From Acidimicrobiales bacterium (GTDB taxonomy: Bacteria; Actinomycetota; Acidimicrobiia; Acidimicrobiales; Poriferisodalaceae): a stretch of DNA of 64,000 nt. How positions within the stretch are numbered: the stretch's first letter is position 1; each line of letters begins with the position of its first letter. The notes below the pieces were generated by a model. That model ran no database searches. It was given only the letters and a program-made list of their open reading frames with translations, and was not told the DNA's origin. The stretch spans positions 177,696 through 241,695 of the forward strand of contig JAAZYR010000004.1 in the NCBI GenBank assembly GCA_014239555.1, in the 5' to 3' direction. Positions 15,414 to 26,724 of this stretch are shown here, in pieces. The position numbers and the translations under genes were made by a program.

Positions 15414-15821
15414 ATGCCATCCGTTTTTACGATGATCATTCAAGGCGATTTACCTGGGACCTTTGTCTGGCGAGATGACCGGTGCGCAGCTTTTATGTCG
15501 ATCAATCCCATTGCCCACGGACACACCTTGGTAGTTCCCATAGAAGAGATTGATCACTGGCTCGACGTGCCCCTAGACCTACAGCAACATCTATTTGGAA
15601 TCGCTCGCCGCGTAGGGCAAGCCCAGCAGCGAGCCTTCAGAACGGACAGAGTGGGACTGATCGTTGCCGGCTTCGAAGTGCCGCACATGCACATCCACGT
15701 GATCCCAGCACAAGTAATGTCCGACCTGGATTTCGCGAACGCGGCCACCTCTGTAGGGCAATCTGAACTTGAGGATGCGGCTACTGCCATTAAAGCTGAA
15801 CTGACTGAGACCCCCGGTTAA
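15414..15821 (+). CDS. HIT-family nucleotide hydrolase/transferase
   Basis: 135 residues. The histidine triad is HMHIHVIPA near 100-108, and ISINP-like and GHTLVVP strands precede it. HIT proteins hydrolyse nucleoside phosphoramidates or dinucleoside polyphosphates. The ATG at 15414 is fixed by the leaderless -10 and by the MPSVFTMIIQGDLPG opening typical of the family. Its last four bases overlap the end of the convergent yedK gene. Confidence 0.92.
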   Translation: MPSVFTMIIQGDLPGTFVWRDDRCAAFMSINPIAHGHTLVVPIEEIDHWLDVPLDLQQHLFGIARRVGQAQQRAFRTDRVGLIVAGFEVPHMHIHVIPAQVMSDLDFANAATSVGQSELEDAATAIKAELTETPG

Positions 15822-16540
15822 AACATTGAGTCTTGGGCTAACGGAGCTGTGAGCTCCGGGCCGTTATGTCGTGGATTTCCAACTTTAGGATTAACACGAT
15901 GAGCTTCAAAAAGCGCGCTGGGCGCTGGGCGCAGTATCTGTTTCAAACCTGCGATATCCGAATTCTGAGGATCCAACCATTCAACCCAGGTGGATTGCGG
16001 CAAAACAACGGGCATCCGATGATGAATGTTCGACAAGAATTCGTTCGCTTCTGTAGTCAAAATCGTAAATGAAAGCTCGTATCTTGCAGTTCCCTCAACG
16101 CGTTGTCTTTCCCACACACCAGCCATACACAAAAGCTCTTGATCTGAACGGAAGATGAACATCGGCTGCTTCTTACGCTTCTTTTCTCCCGGTGAATTGA
16201 CAACCTTCCACTCATAAAACCCGCTCGCCGGAATAATGCATCTGCGAGATGCAAATGCGTCGGCAAAGCTCGCTTTAGTGTCAACAGTCTCGGCTCGAGC
16301 ATTAATCAGTCGCTTCTGGGAGGATTTCGACTGCGCCCATTTGGGCAAAAACCCCCAGGAGAAGACCTCAATGCGGCGCCCGTCTTTTCGGTCGCTCGCC
16401 CCATCATCGATAAAAGTCGCATACACCTCGGCAGACGGTGCCACGTTGTAATTCGGAGCGACATCGTCATCTCCGATATCAGCCTCAAATAAGCCGGTTA
16501 ACTCATTCGCGGAAGCCGCAGCAACAAATCGGCCGCACAC
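15818..16540 (-). CDS. yedK: SOS-response-associated peptidase YedK/HMCES
   Basis: 240 residues. YedK forms a stable thiazolidine cross-link with abasic sites in single-stranded DNA and so protects them. The needed residues are present: Cys2 after the cleaved Met (MCGRF), Asn32 (NYNVAPS), Asn80/Arg82/Glu84 (INARAET), Glu110 (GFYEWK) and His173/174 (HHRMP). It starts with GTG preceded by GAGAGGT. It lies 22 bases after the ThDP enzyme gene on the same strand and could be co-transcribed with it. Confidence 0.93.
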   Translation of the reverse strand: MCGRFVAAASANELTGLFEADIGDDDVAPNYNVAPSAEVYATFIDDGASDRKDGRRIEVFSWGFLPKWAQSKSSQKRLINARAETVDTKASFADAFASRRCIIPASGFYEWKVVNSPGEKKRKKQPMFIFRSDQELLCMAGVWERQRVEGTARYELSFTILTTEANEFLSNIHHRMPVVLPQSTWVEWLDPQNSDIAGLKQILRPAPSALFEAHRVNPKVGNPRHNGPELTAPLAQDSMF

Positions 16541-16562
16541 CTCTCAGACGTCCCGATTTTCG

Positions 16563-18203
16563 TCAGACATAAGTTGACCCCTTCATTTCACCGCGGTCCT
16601 GACGAATCTCAACATTCACTAAAGCGGGCTTGCCTGACGCGAACGCTCGAGCAATAGCCGGCGCTATGTTCTCAGGTTCAGTGACGTGTTCTCCATGGCC
16701 ACCGAGTGCCTCTACGACTTTGTCGTATCGGGTTCGATTCAATTCAACTGCAATTAAGCGATCTTCCCCGTACAGCATTCCTTGTGGTCTCATCATCTGA
16801 CCCCAAGCCGCATCATTTCCAACGACTCCGACGATAGGAAGGCCAAAGCGCACTGCCGTGTCGTATTCGAATCCGTTAAGTCCAAAGGATCCATCTCCAT
16901 ACACAATGAGCACACGCTTATCTGGGTATGCCTTCTGGGCTGCTAGGGCAAAGGGCATGCCGACTCCAAGAGTCCCAAGGGGACCAGGATCCATCCACGC
17001 ACCTTCTCGCGGAACGTTGATGACCTTTGACGCCTGCGCGACGATATCTCCCCCGTCGCCGATCACAATCATGTCATCGGTGACCGCGTTTGCGATTTCT
17101 CTGCACAAACGAAGGGGATCAATCGGCACCTCTTCACTGTCCATTCGAGAGCGCCGCTCGGCGTCAAGCTCTTCCTCTCTTTCGCGTAACTGATCGCGAT
17201 ACGAAAAGACGTCAATAGCGATGCCACGTTCTTTTACGTCAAGACACATCGATTCGAAGTTCAGGCCGAGATTACCCGTGAGACCTATATCGACGGCACG
17301 GTTGTTACCGATCAAAGTTTCCTCCATATCCATTTGCACGATGGATGCCGAAGCGGGAATGGAACGCCCAAATTTCATGCGAAAATCCAGAGGGGTGCCC
17401 GCTAGGACCACCAGATCCGCTTGCTCAAGGGCTTCTTTCCTAGTTAGAGACAAGAACGAGGGGTGGTCCCACGAAATTTCTCCTCGTGCCATTCCGTTAA
17501 CGAAACAAGGAATTCCAGTTACGTCAAGAAACTCGGCGAGTTGGTCGCCACCTTCACTCCACTTAAGCGAAGTTCCCGCCATCACCATCGGACGTTCAGC
17601 CTGGGCCACGAGGTCGACTGCTGCTGAGACAAGCCCTGCGGGGGCGACAGAGGCAACTCGGTAATCTCTGAACTCAGGAACGGTGACTTCCGCTAGATCG
17701 ACCTTGCCCCCGAGAACATCCATGGGAATTTCCAGAAATGCTGGTCCTGGAATACCACTCAGCGCTGAACGTATGCCGGCTTCAATGTATTCAGCGATGC
17801 GCGAAGTTTGGTAACACGCGTCAGCCCATTTCGAGATCGGTTTCATGAATGAAACATGATCCATTTCTTGCAATGAACCTCTGCGCGTGTGTCGAAACGG
17901 GCCTTGCCCACCTATGACAAGGATCGGCGAGTTCGCTCTCCAAGCGTTTGCGACACCAGTTGCTCCATCAGTAACCCCAGGTCCCGCGGTCAAGATAGCA
18001 ACGCCTACCTTTCCCGGATGTAGTCGAGCCCATGCGTCGGCGGCATGGACGGCAGCCTGTTCGTGGCGCACATCAACAACTTCGATGTTCTCGTCAAGGC
18101 ACCCGTCGTATATCGCCATCACATGGCCACCCGAAAGAGTAAACACACAATCCACTCCGGCGGCTTTCAAGGCCTTCGCCGCCAACTTTCCTCCATGCGT
18201 CAC
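16563..18203 (-). CDS. ThDP-dependent enzyme, acetolactate synthase-like
   Basis: 546 residues with the three-domain layout of acetolactate synthase, oxalyl-CoA decarboxylase and related enzymes. The ThDP-activating Glu lies in VRHEQAA; the C-terminal ThDP/Mg motif GDGSFG runs on to NDAAWGQ. The opening THGGKLAAKALKAAGVDCVFTLSGGHVMAIYDGC is that of an actinobacterial group annotated acetolactate synthase-like but not tested for it. No ilvN small subunit is adjacent, so isoleucine/valine biosynthesis is doubtful. The GTG at 18203 is chosen because GGGGGAG lies 10 bases upstream; a GTG at 18212 is possible, and a longer form from 18245 would begin before the likely transcription start. Confidence 0.82.
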   Translation of the reverse strand: MTHGGKLAAKALKAAGVDCVFTLSGGHVMAIYDGCLDENIEVVDVRHEQAAVHAADAWARLHPGKVGVAILTAGPGVTDGATGVANAWRANSPILVIGGQGPFRHTRRGSLQEMDHVSFMKPISKWADACYQTSRIAEYIEAGIRSALSGIPGPAFLEIPMDVLGGKVDLAEVTVPEFRDYRVASVAPAGLVSAAVDLVAQAERPMVMAGTSLKWSEGGDQLAEFLDVTGIPCFVNGMARGEISWDHPSFLSLTRKEALEQADLVVLAGTPLDFRMKFGRSIPASASIVQMDMEETLIGNNRAVDIGLTGNLGLNFESMCLDVKERGIAIDVFSYRDQLREREEELDAERRSRMDSEEVPIDPLRLCREIANAVTDDMIVIGDGGDIVAQASKVINVPREGAWMDPGPLGTLGVGMPFALAAQKAYPDKRVLIVYGDGSFGLNGFEYDTAVRFGLPIVGVVGNDAAWGQMMRPQGMLYGEDRLIAVELNRTRYDKVVEALGGHGEHVTEPENIAPAIARAFASGKPALVNVEIRQDRGEMKGSTYV

Positions 18204-18246
18204 AACGCTCACACTCCCCCGGCCGCGTCCGCAGCCGACGAGCACG

Positions 18247-18256
18247 ACTGTACGCT
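18247..18256. promoter_or_regulatory. Overlapping divergent -10 elements
   Basis: On the plus strand TACGCT (18251-18256) lies 7 bases before the homoserine kinase GTG. On the minus strand TACAGT (18247-18252) would start the ThDP-enzyme transcript about 35 bases before its start codon. The two hexamers share the base pairs TA at 18251-18252, so only one polymerase could open the region at a time. Confidence 0.45.
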
Positions 18257-18263
18257 GCGTTAA

Positions 18264-19070
18264 GTGCGCGTGACTGTTCCTGCCTCATCAGCGAATATTG
18301 GGCCGGGCTTCGACTGCCTCGGAGTCGCTATCGACCTCCCGTTTCATCTGGACTTAGGGGAGCCTCAGGAACTCGCAACCGAGCTCGATGATCACCATCC
18401 GGCCATGACTGCCTTTAGAGACGCTGGCGGGTCAGGGCCGCTTTTTGCGGAGACCCAAATCCCGCCCGGAAAGGGCCTCGGATTTTCTGGAGCCGCTCGG
18501 GTAGCTGGACTCGCTGCGGCGTCTCTCCAACAGTCCGGCGCAATTCACTACCCGAAGTTGCTGATCGAAGCCGGGTCTCTCGAGGGTCACTACGACAATG
18601 TCGCCGCGTCGATCTACGGCAGTATCACTGCCACGAATAACCACGCAGTGGTGCGCCTTAATTGTCCCGCTGATCTGAGCATTGTGACCTGGATCCCGGA
18701 CACCAAGACCTCGACCAACGTCTCTAGAAATCATCTACCTTCATCGATCTCTTTCGATACCGCTGTGAATGCCCTTGGAAGAAGCTCAGTGCTGGTTGCC
18801 GCGATTGCTGCAGGTGATTTAGACGCTATGCGCGCCGCCTGCCACGACGATTTGCATCAACCAACACGACTCGCTGACGCGCCGGAATCAGCGAAAGCCA
18901 TCAAGGCTGCGCTCGAGCACGGCGCGTCCGCTGCTTGGTTGAGCGGCTCAGGTCCCAGCATCGCTGCATTCGTAGAGCGCGATATTGCTCAGGCGGTATC
19001 AATGTCTTTTCCCCAGTCCGGGCACAGCAAAATTCTGGAGGTGGCTCCTTACGGAATCTCAGTTAGCTAG
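18264..19070 (+). CDS. thrB: Homoserine kinase (GHMP family)
   Basis: 268 residues. ThrB phosphorylates homoserine on the way to threonine. The N-terminal PASSANIGPGFDCLG (6-20) is the ThrB form of GHMP motif 1, and LSGSGPSIAAF near the C-terminus is motif 3. The ATP-loop motif 2 reads GLGFSGAARVAG where most homoserine kinases have GLGSSAAAIVAG, so the phosphate loop is unusual. It is about 30 residues shorter than typical ThrB. The GTG start is fixed by the leaderless -10. Neither thrC nor hom is adjacent. The last 8 bases overlap the convergent leuS end. Confidence 0.8.
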   Translation: MRVTVPASSANIGPGFDCLGVAIDLPFHLDLGEPQELATELDDHHPAMTAFRDAGGSGPLFAETQIPPGKGLGFSGAARVAGLAAASLQQSGAIHYPKLLIEAGSLEGHYDNVAASIYGSITATNNHAVVRLNCPADLSIVTWIPDTKTSTNVSRNHLPSSISFDTAVNALGRSSVLVAAIAAGDLDAMRAACHDDLHQPTRLADAPESAKAIKAALEHGASAAWLSGSGPSIAAFVERDIAQAVSMSFPQSGHSKILEVAPYGISVS

Positions 19071-21912
19071 CAACGATGTTCACGAGCCTGTCTGGAATCA
19101 CTATGACTTTGCGGATTTCTTTGCCTCGAAGTAGCTCTTCTATTCGCGGATCTGAGAGAGCTGCTCCTCGTAAAACATCTTCTTCGAGACCGCTCTCTAC
19201 AACTATTCGACTCCGCACCTTGCCATTCACCTGAACCGGTAGCTCCACAGATTCGTCGACCAAAAAATCGGACTGCGCCGTAGGAAATTGTTCGTGGACT
19301 ATCGAATTCGTGTTCCCTAAACGCTTCCAAAGTTCTTCTGCTATGTGGGGCACCAACGGCCCAAGCATTAGAACGAGGGCGTGGGCAACTTCGCGCGACA
19401 CAGGCTCAGCACGCCGACTCAACTCATTATTCAACTCGGTAATACGCGCAATGGCCGAGTTAAACCGAAGACCCTCCATGGCTTCCCCGACCGCTGCAAT
19501 AGTTCGATGCAACATCCTTTTAAGGGAGTCCGAAGGAGCGGTGTCGACAACTGTTACGGCGCCGGTACTTTCATCGATCAGGTTTCGCCAGACACGCTGC
19601 AGAAGCCTGTGCGAGCCAATAACAGACTTAGTTTCCCATGGGCGATCTTGGTCAAGTGGACCCATGAACATCTCATAGAGTCGCAGCGTGTCGGCTCCAT
19701 AGGCTGAGTACATGTCATCCGGTGTGACTGAATTCTTTAGCGACTTACCCATTTTGCCGAAAGTTCGCGTGACCGGAGATTCTTCGTAAAAGTACTCGCC
19801 GTCGGATTCAACGACGTCTTCTGCATCAACGTAAATACCTCTTTGGTCTTGATAGGCGGCAGCTTGGATATACCCCTGGTTGTAGAGCCGTTGAAAAGGT
19901 TCGGGACCCGACACGTGCCCTAGGTCGAAAAGAACCTTGTGCCAGAAACGGGCATAGAGGAGATGGAGCACAGCGTGTTCGACCCCGCCCACGTACAGGT
20001 CGACTCCGCCGACGCCCCCGTCAGAATCAGTCATCCAATATCTCTCGACGGCCGGGTCAACGAATCGTTCTTCATTGCTCGGGTCCAAATATCTCAGGTA
20101 GTACCAGCAGGAACCGGCCCACTGCGGCATCGTATTGAGTTCGCGTTTGTACGGGAGTTCTCCCTCTCCGAGGTCGTACGTCGCCACTGCCCAATCGGTA
20201 GCCCGACCGAGCGGCGGTTCCGGGTCTGATTCTTCGTCTAATGCTCGTGGGGCCCAGTCGATTAGTTCCGGGAGTTCGACAGGCAGTTGGTTCTCAGGGA
20301 CAGCTAACGCCAACCCAGTGTCGTCGTAAACGATTGGGAAAGGTTCGCCCCAATAACGTTGTCGAGAAAAAAGCCAGTCACGCAACTTGTAGGTGACCGT
20401 TCTTAGCCCATGCTCCTCGCGTTCCAACCAGTCAATGATCGCTGTTTTCGCATCATCGATATGTAGGCCATTCAAGAAACCACTGTTGATAGCTGGGCCG
20501 TCACCGACGTACGCCTCCCCTTCAAAAGTCGGTGGAGGTTCAACAGTTCGAATAATTTCTATTTCGAACGCCTTTGCAAAATCCCAATCTCTCTGATCTT
20601 GGCCGGGCACACTCATCACTGCGCCCGTTCCGTATCCCATTAACACGTAATCGGCAATAAATATTGGCACCCGGTGTCCGTTTACAGGGACAGCGCAGTG
20701 GGCACCAATGTAAACACCAGTTTTTGCCTGGTTTTCTTGGCGCTCTAAATCAGTCATCTCAGAGACTTTTTGACGGTAACTCTCTACGGCTTCGCCAGGT
20801 GTCTCCGCATTCCCTCTCCAAGGACGCGGCGTATCTTTGGGCCAGATTTTCGCGGTAAGGGCATCGACTAAAGGATGTTCTGGGGCCAACACCATCGCTG
20901 TAGTGCCGAACAACGTATCTGGCCGGGTCGTAAAGACTTCGATCTTCGATCCCGATGATGTTTCAAAACCAATTTGCGCGCCCTCGGAGCGCCCGATCCA
21001 ATTTCTTTGCATCGTCTTAATGGAATCGGTCCAATCGAGGCGTTGCAGATCTTCGAGTAATCGGTCAGCGTATGCGGTAATCCGCATCATCCATTGCTTC
21101 ATCGGTCGACGAAACACAGGGTGGTTGCCGCGTTCGCTGCGTCCTTCCGACGTCACTTCCTCGTTGGCTAAAACCGTTCCGAGAGCGGGACACCAGTTGA
21201 CTGGCGCGTCGCCAAGGTATGCGAGGCGCCAATGGTCTAGCTCGCGTCGTTTCTCTGTTTCGCCCATTTCCGCCCATAGCTGGCCATCTGAGGTGGCGCG
21301 CGCACCCGATGAAAGCAACTCCTCTAGTTCCGATATAGGGCGGGCTCGGTCAACTTCGCTGTCGTACCAACTCTGGAAGATTTGAAGGAATATCCATTGC
21401 GTCCACCGGTAGTAGGAAACATCTGTCGTCGCAATAGATCGCCTCTTATCGTGACCCAACCCCAAACGGTCAAGCTGACGTTGCATGTTGGCAATGTTGT
21501 TCTCAGTATTAGACCGGGGATGCTCCCCTGTCTGGCGTGCATGCTCTTCCGCTGGCAATCCAAAAGCGTCATACCCCATCGTGTGTAGGACGTTGTAGCC
21601 AACCATTCTCTTGTAGCGCGCGAAAACATCCGTGCCGATGTAGCCGAGCGGATGACCGACGTGCAGCCCTGAGCCGGATGGGTACGGAAACATATCCATC
21701 ACAAACAGCTTCGGGCGAGCGTCGCCTTCTTCACCCGAGAGCGGTCCGGAAGGGTTAGCCGCTTGATACGTTCCATCCTCAAGCCATCTCCGCTGCCATT
21801 CGACTTCAATCTGGTCAGCTAACGAAGCGTCGTATCGAAACGCGGGTGGAGAATCCTCTTCTTCAGTTCCGGGGCTAAGAGAAGACTCGTTCACGGGGCT
21901 CAAGGATGCCAC
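19063..21912 (-). CDS. leuS: Leucyl-tRNA synthetase
   Basis: 949-residue class I synthetase. The HIGH-type motif is PYPSGSGLHVGHPLGY near 75-90 and the KMSKS-type loop reads GKMGKSLKNS, a variant usual in actinobacterial LeuRS. The editing domain (CP1) lies between them and contains TTRPDTLFGTTAMVLAPEHPLV. The C-terminal anticodon-binding and LeuS-specific domains are complete (ending KVIVIPDRLVNIVA). The start is GTG with GAGGT 6 bases upstream. The 83-base upstream gap is too short for a T-box leader. Confidence 0.96.
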   Translation of the reverse strand: MASLSPVNESSLSPGTEEEDSPPAFRYDASLADQIEVEWQRRWLEDGTYQAANPSGPLSGEEGDARPKLFVMDMFPYPSGSGLHVGHPLGYIGTDVFARYKRMVGYNVLHTMGYDAFGLPAEEHARQTGEHPRSNTENNIANMQRQLDRLGLGHDKRRSIATTDVSYYRWTQWIFLQIFQSWYDSEVDRARPISELEELLSSGARATSDGQLWAEMGETEKRRELDHWRLAYLGDAPVNWCPALGTVLANEEVTSEGRSERGNHPVFRRPMKQWMMRITAYADRLLEDLQRLDWTDSIKTMQRNWIGRSEGAQIGFETSSGSKIEVFTTRPDTLFGTTAMVLAPEHPLVDALTAKIWPKDTPRPWRGNAETPGEAVESYRQKVSEMTDLERQENQAKTGVYIGAHCAVPVNGHRVPIFIADYVLMGYGTGAVMSVPGQDQRDWDFAKAFEIEIIRTVEPPPTFEGEAYVGDGPAINSGFLNGLHIDDAKTAIIDWLEREEHGLRTVTYKLRDWLFSRQRYWGEPFPIVYDDTGLALAVPENQLPVELPELIDWAPRALDEESDPEPPLGRATDWAVATYDLGEGELPYKRELNTMPQWAGSCWYYLRYLDPSNEERFVDPAVERYWMTDSDGGVGGVDLYVGGVEHAVLHLLYARFWHKVLFDLGHVSGPEPFQRLYNQGYIQAAAYQDQRGIYVDAEDVVESDGEYFYEESPVTRTFGKMGKSLKNSVTPDDMYSAYGADTLRLYEMFMGPLDQDRPWETKSVIGSHRLLQRVWRNLIDESTGAVTVVDTAPSDSLKRMLHRTIAAVGEAMEGLRFNSAIARITELNNELSRRAEPVSREVAHALVLMLGPLVPHIAEELWKRLGNTNSIVHEQFPTAQSDFLVDESVELPVQVNGKVRSRIVVESGLEEDVLRGAALSDPRIEELLRGKEIRKVIVIPDRLVNIVAS

Positions 21913-21940
21913 GAGATGACCTCGGTAGCGCAGTTAGATG

Positions 21941-21989
21941 CCGAGTATTACTCGGGTCGCGGGCGTCAAGGCGACGCGTGCAATACCCT
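21941..21989 (+). promoter_or_regulatory. leuS/mutA divergent promoter with perfect palindrome
   Basis: CCGAGTATTACTCGG (21941-21955) is a perfect 15-base palindrome centred 48 bases before the mutA start. TACCCT (21984-21989) lies 6 bases before the mutA ATG and is the -10 of a leaderless promoter. The palindrome could bind a propionate/methylmalonate regulator or a regulator of leuS. Confidence 0.5.
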
Positions 21990-21995
21990 GCTCAC

Positions 21996-23864
21996 ATGCC
22001 CGGCGACGATTCTCAGTCCAATCTCACCGACGGAGATAATCTTCCCTTAACTGATCAAAATTATGCCTCTTGGGAAGTGGCTGCCAACACCGCACTGAGA
22101 GGCCAAGACCTTAGGTCCCTCACCACCAAAACTTTGGACGGTATTGCGAGAGAACCGCTTTATACGCGTGAACTGCATGCAACGGATCAAAACGATGCAG
22201 GTCTTCCCGGAAGTTCACCATTCACTCGCGGCAGTCGTGCCGCCGGCAACATATTGGGGTGGGAAATTCGCCAAAGCCACTTTGCACAAACCCAAGGCAT
22301 CAACAAACGCATTCTTTCTGATCTTGAGAACGGCGTCACCGGCATCACTCTTATCGCAGCTCCAACAGAGCTTGAGTCGCTCGATTCGCTTCTCGATGGT
22401 GTTCACCTTGATTTGGCTCCCGTTCATTTGACTCCTGGAAGCTCATTAGCGCAAATACAGGCCCTCGTTACTCTTTGCGATCGTCGATGCGGCGACGCGT
22501 CCCTACTGCGCAACCGCCTGGGGATCGATCCGGTTGGACGGATGGCGCGGACCGGTCGGTCCATCTCCGAGATCTCAAAGGAAATCGCTGAATGCGCTGA
22601 TGCAGTGTCTGAACTATCGAAGTCGCATCCCAACATGCGACCAATTGCCCTCGATGGCTCCACATGGGCCGACGCTGGTGCTTCTGATGGACAAGAGCTC
22701 GGAGCTGTTCTTTCAACCGGGGTCATGTGGTTGCGCGCTCTTACAGCAGCGGGACTTTCAGTAGACGAAGCATCACAACAGCTCGAATTAACACTTACAG
22801 CTGGTCCAGATCAGTTTCTAACAACTGCTAAGTTCCGAGCTGCTCGGATTTGTTGGACCAGAATCATCGATGCCTCAGGTGGCGATCCTGCTCGTGCTCC
22901 GCTCAGCATCCATGCCACCACGGCACGTTCAATGATGACCCGCAATGACTCCTGGGTAAACATGTTGCGCACGACAACAGCCTGCTTCGCCTCTGCCTTG
23001 GGTGGGGCTGACGCCATAACGGTCGAGCCGTTCGACAGCGCTACCGGTCTCCCCGACGACAGCGCTTTGCGATTAGCACGAAATACTCAACTCATACTTC
23101 AAGAAGAATCGAAGGTGGCTTCCGTAATCGACCCGGCGGGTGGAAGTTGGTATCTCGAGGCACTGACCAACGAACTCGCCCATTCGGCGTGGAAGGTTCT
23201 CCAACAGCTGGAGGAAAACGGTGGTATCGGGGAGGCCCTCTTATCCGGATTCTGGCAAGCTGCGATAGCGGAGACACGCGAGGCTCGCCTGGCCGCCGTC
23301 GCGGACCGCTCTACTTCGATCACGGGAACCAGTGAATTTCCAGACATAAGCGAGACCAAGATCGAGCGCCAAGCTATCCCCAGTGACTCTATGCAAACAT
23401 TTGGGGAAAAAAGGTGTGAAGCTCTGTCTCTATTTCGTTGGTCTGCTCCTTTCGAACAGTTTCGAGAAGCTGCGGACTCTGCTGCTACTCGACCAAGTGT
23501 CTTTCTCGCGAACCTCGGCGACGTCGTTACTCACAGCGCAAGATCGACATTTGCAAAGAACCTTTTCGAAACGGGCGGGGTAGAGGCCGTAAGTGAGAAT
23601 GGCTTCGAAAGTTCAGCCAGAGCCGCTGAAGCATTCGCCTCAAGTGGTTGCAGAATCGCTTGTATATGTTCAACGGATACCGTTTATTTGAAGTCTGCCG
23701 CAGAAGCCGCTACTGCGCTTCGAGGTGCGGGAGCAGAGCTCATCTACCTCGCCGGATCCCCCGATACCCCTGGAATCGATACCACAGATATCGATGGTTT
23801 TGTTTATCGTGGATGCAACGTGCTCGAAGTACTCGCAAAAGCGCACACGACGTTGGTTGGGTGA
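21996..23864 (+). CDS. mutA: Methylmalonyl-CoA mutase small subunit
   Basis: 622 residues. MutA pairs with MutB to isomerise (R)-methylmalonyl-CoA and succinyl-CoA. The TIM-barrel domain matches the mutase fold (IDPAGGSWYLEALTNELA near 390-407), and the C-terminal domain has the B12-binding fold without the DxHxxG cobalt-ligand motif, as expected for the non-catalytic subunit. The ATG at 21996 is fixed by the leaderless -10; an ATG 90 bases upstream would lie inside the leuS start region. The stop is 9 bases before mutB. Confidence 0.93.
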   Translation: MPGDDSQSNLTDGDNLPLTDQNYASWEVAANTALRGQDLRSLTTKTLDGIAREPLYTRELHATDQNDAGLPGSSPFTRGSRAAGNILGWEIRQSHFAQTQGINKRILSDLENGVTGITLIAAPTELESLDSLLDGVHLDLAPVHLTPGSSLAQIQALVTLCDRRCGDASLLRNRLGIDPVGRMARTGRSISEISKEIAECADAVSELSKSHPNMRPIALDGSTWADAGASDGQELGAVLSTGVMWLRALTAAGLSVDEASQQLELTLTAGPDQFLTTAKFRAARICWTRIIDASGGDPARAPLSIHATTARSMMTRNDSWVNMLRTTTACFASALGGADAITVEPFDSATGLPDDSALRLARNTQLILQEESKVASVIDPAGGSWYLEALTNELAHSAWKVLQQLEENGGIGEALLSGFWQAAIAETREARLAAVADRSTSITGTSEFPDISETKIERQAIPSDSMQTFGEKRCEALSLFRWSAPFEQFREAADSAATRPSVFLANLGDVVTHSARSTFAKNLFETGGVEAVSENGFESSARAAEAFASSGCRIACICSTDTVYLKSAAEAATALRGAGAELIYLAGSPDTPGIDTTDIDGFVYRGCNVLEVLAKAHTTLVG

Positions 23865-23873
23865 GTTCAAACA

Positions 23874-26051
<2,178 letters not shown>

Positions 26052-26057
26052 AACTCA

Positions 26058-26606
26058 TCATTTACGGCGAACGTTTTTTACCTTCTTTTTTGCACGGTTA
26101 GCGCGATAGACCGAGCTAGATGCAGCTTTGCTGGTCCGGCGTCCGAGCGATGAGTCTGCCTCTTCGAGCTTCGCCTGAAAGCGTTTGTGAACCCACAATC
26201 TCTCCCCCGCAACTTCTATCTGAGACCAAAACTGGCTACGCACCTCGAACTTGGTGGTTCGCGGGCTTCTGTCAAGTAACTCAACTGGTTTCGCCGGCCG
26301 CCATCCCCGGGCTCTCAGCAGCAGAACGTCGTCAGATGTGATGGCAATGACTCGGTAGCGAGCAGTAGTCAAAACCGCAACTATTGCGAACACGACCACC
26401 GTGATCGTGACTCCCATCACCCATGAACGAGGGTCCAAGACCAGAACAGCCAACAGAACGAACATTGCGAATACCAGCATCGTAAAAGGATGAAGTCCCC
26501 CTTGAGCGGGAAGCATCCATTTCACTGTCTCGTCTGGTTCCAGGAATTTTTCCACGGGGTGAGGACGACTCCGACCACGCGCAGCTATCCGTTTTGCTAT
26601 TCCCAT
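26058..26606 (-). CDS. Membrane protein with a bacterial PH-like domain
   Basis: 182 residues. Two adjacent transmembrane helices (about residues 38-80) are followed by a beta-rich PH-like domain (TTARYRVIAITSDDVLLLRA, then TKFEVRSQFWSQIEV) and a very basic Lys/Arg tail (YRANRAKKKVKNVRRK). The function is unknown; such bPH2 proteins sit at the membrane and some bind lipids. It lies between mutB and meaB on the opposite strand, which splits an otherwise expected operon. The start has AGGA about 5 bases upstream. Confidence 0.75.
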   Translation of the reverse strand: MGIAKRIAARGRSRPHPVEKFLEPDETVKWMLPAQGGLHPFTMLVFAMFVLLAVLVLDPRSWVMGVTITVVVFAIVAVLTTARYRVIAITSDDVLLLRARGWRPAKPVELLDRSPRTTKFEVRSQFWSQIEVAGERLWVHKRFQAKLEEADSSLGRRTSKAASSSVYRANRAKKKVKNVRRK

Positions 26607-26699
26607 ATGTTCCTACTTTTGCAGGTCTTGTCAGCCAAATTATCGATGGCGGCCAATATTTCACAACTGGCCCCCTTAAATGACCTCTAAATCAGTCGC

Positions 26700-26719
26700 T
26701 TGAGGGCCTGTACCCTCAA
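26700..26719 (+). promoter_or_regulatory. meaB promoter covered by a perfect inverted repeat
   Basis: TTGAGGG (26700-26706) and CCCTCAA (26713-26719) are perfectly complementary with a 6-base spacer. The -10 TACCCT (26711-26716) lies inside the repeat and 8 bases before the GTG start. A repressor bound here would block the promoter; alternatively it could form a hairpin at the transcript end. Confidence 0.5.
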
Positions 26720-26724
26720 CAGTT

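Noticed and set aside
20837..21385. Plus-strand open frame of 182 codons inside leuS
   Set aside because: Shadow of leuS; the Ser/Arg-rich peptide has no domain and no start signal.
21913..21995. T-box leader for leuS
   Set aside because: The gap is only 83 bases and holds no T-box core; the leuS start has a normal SD.
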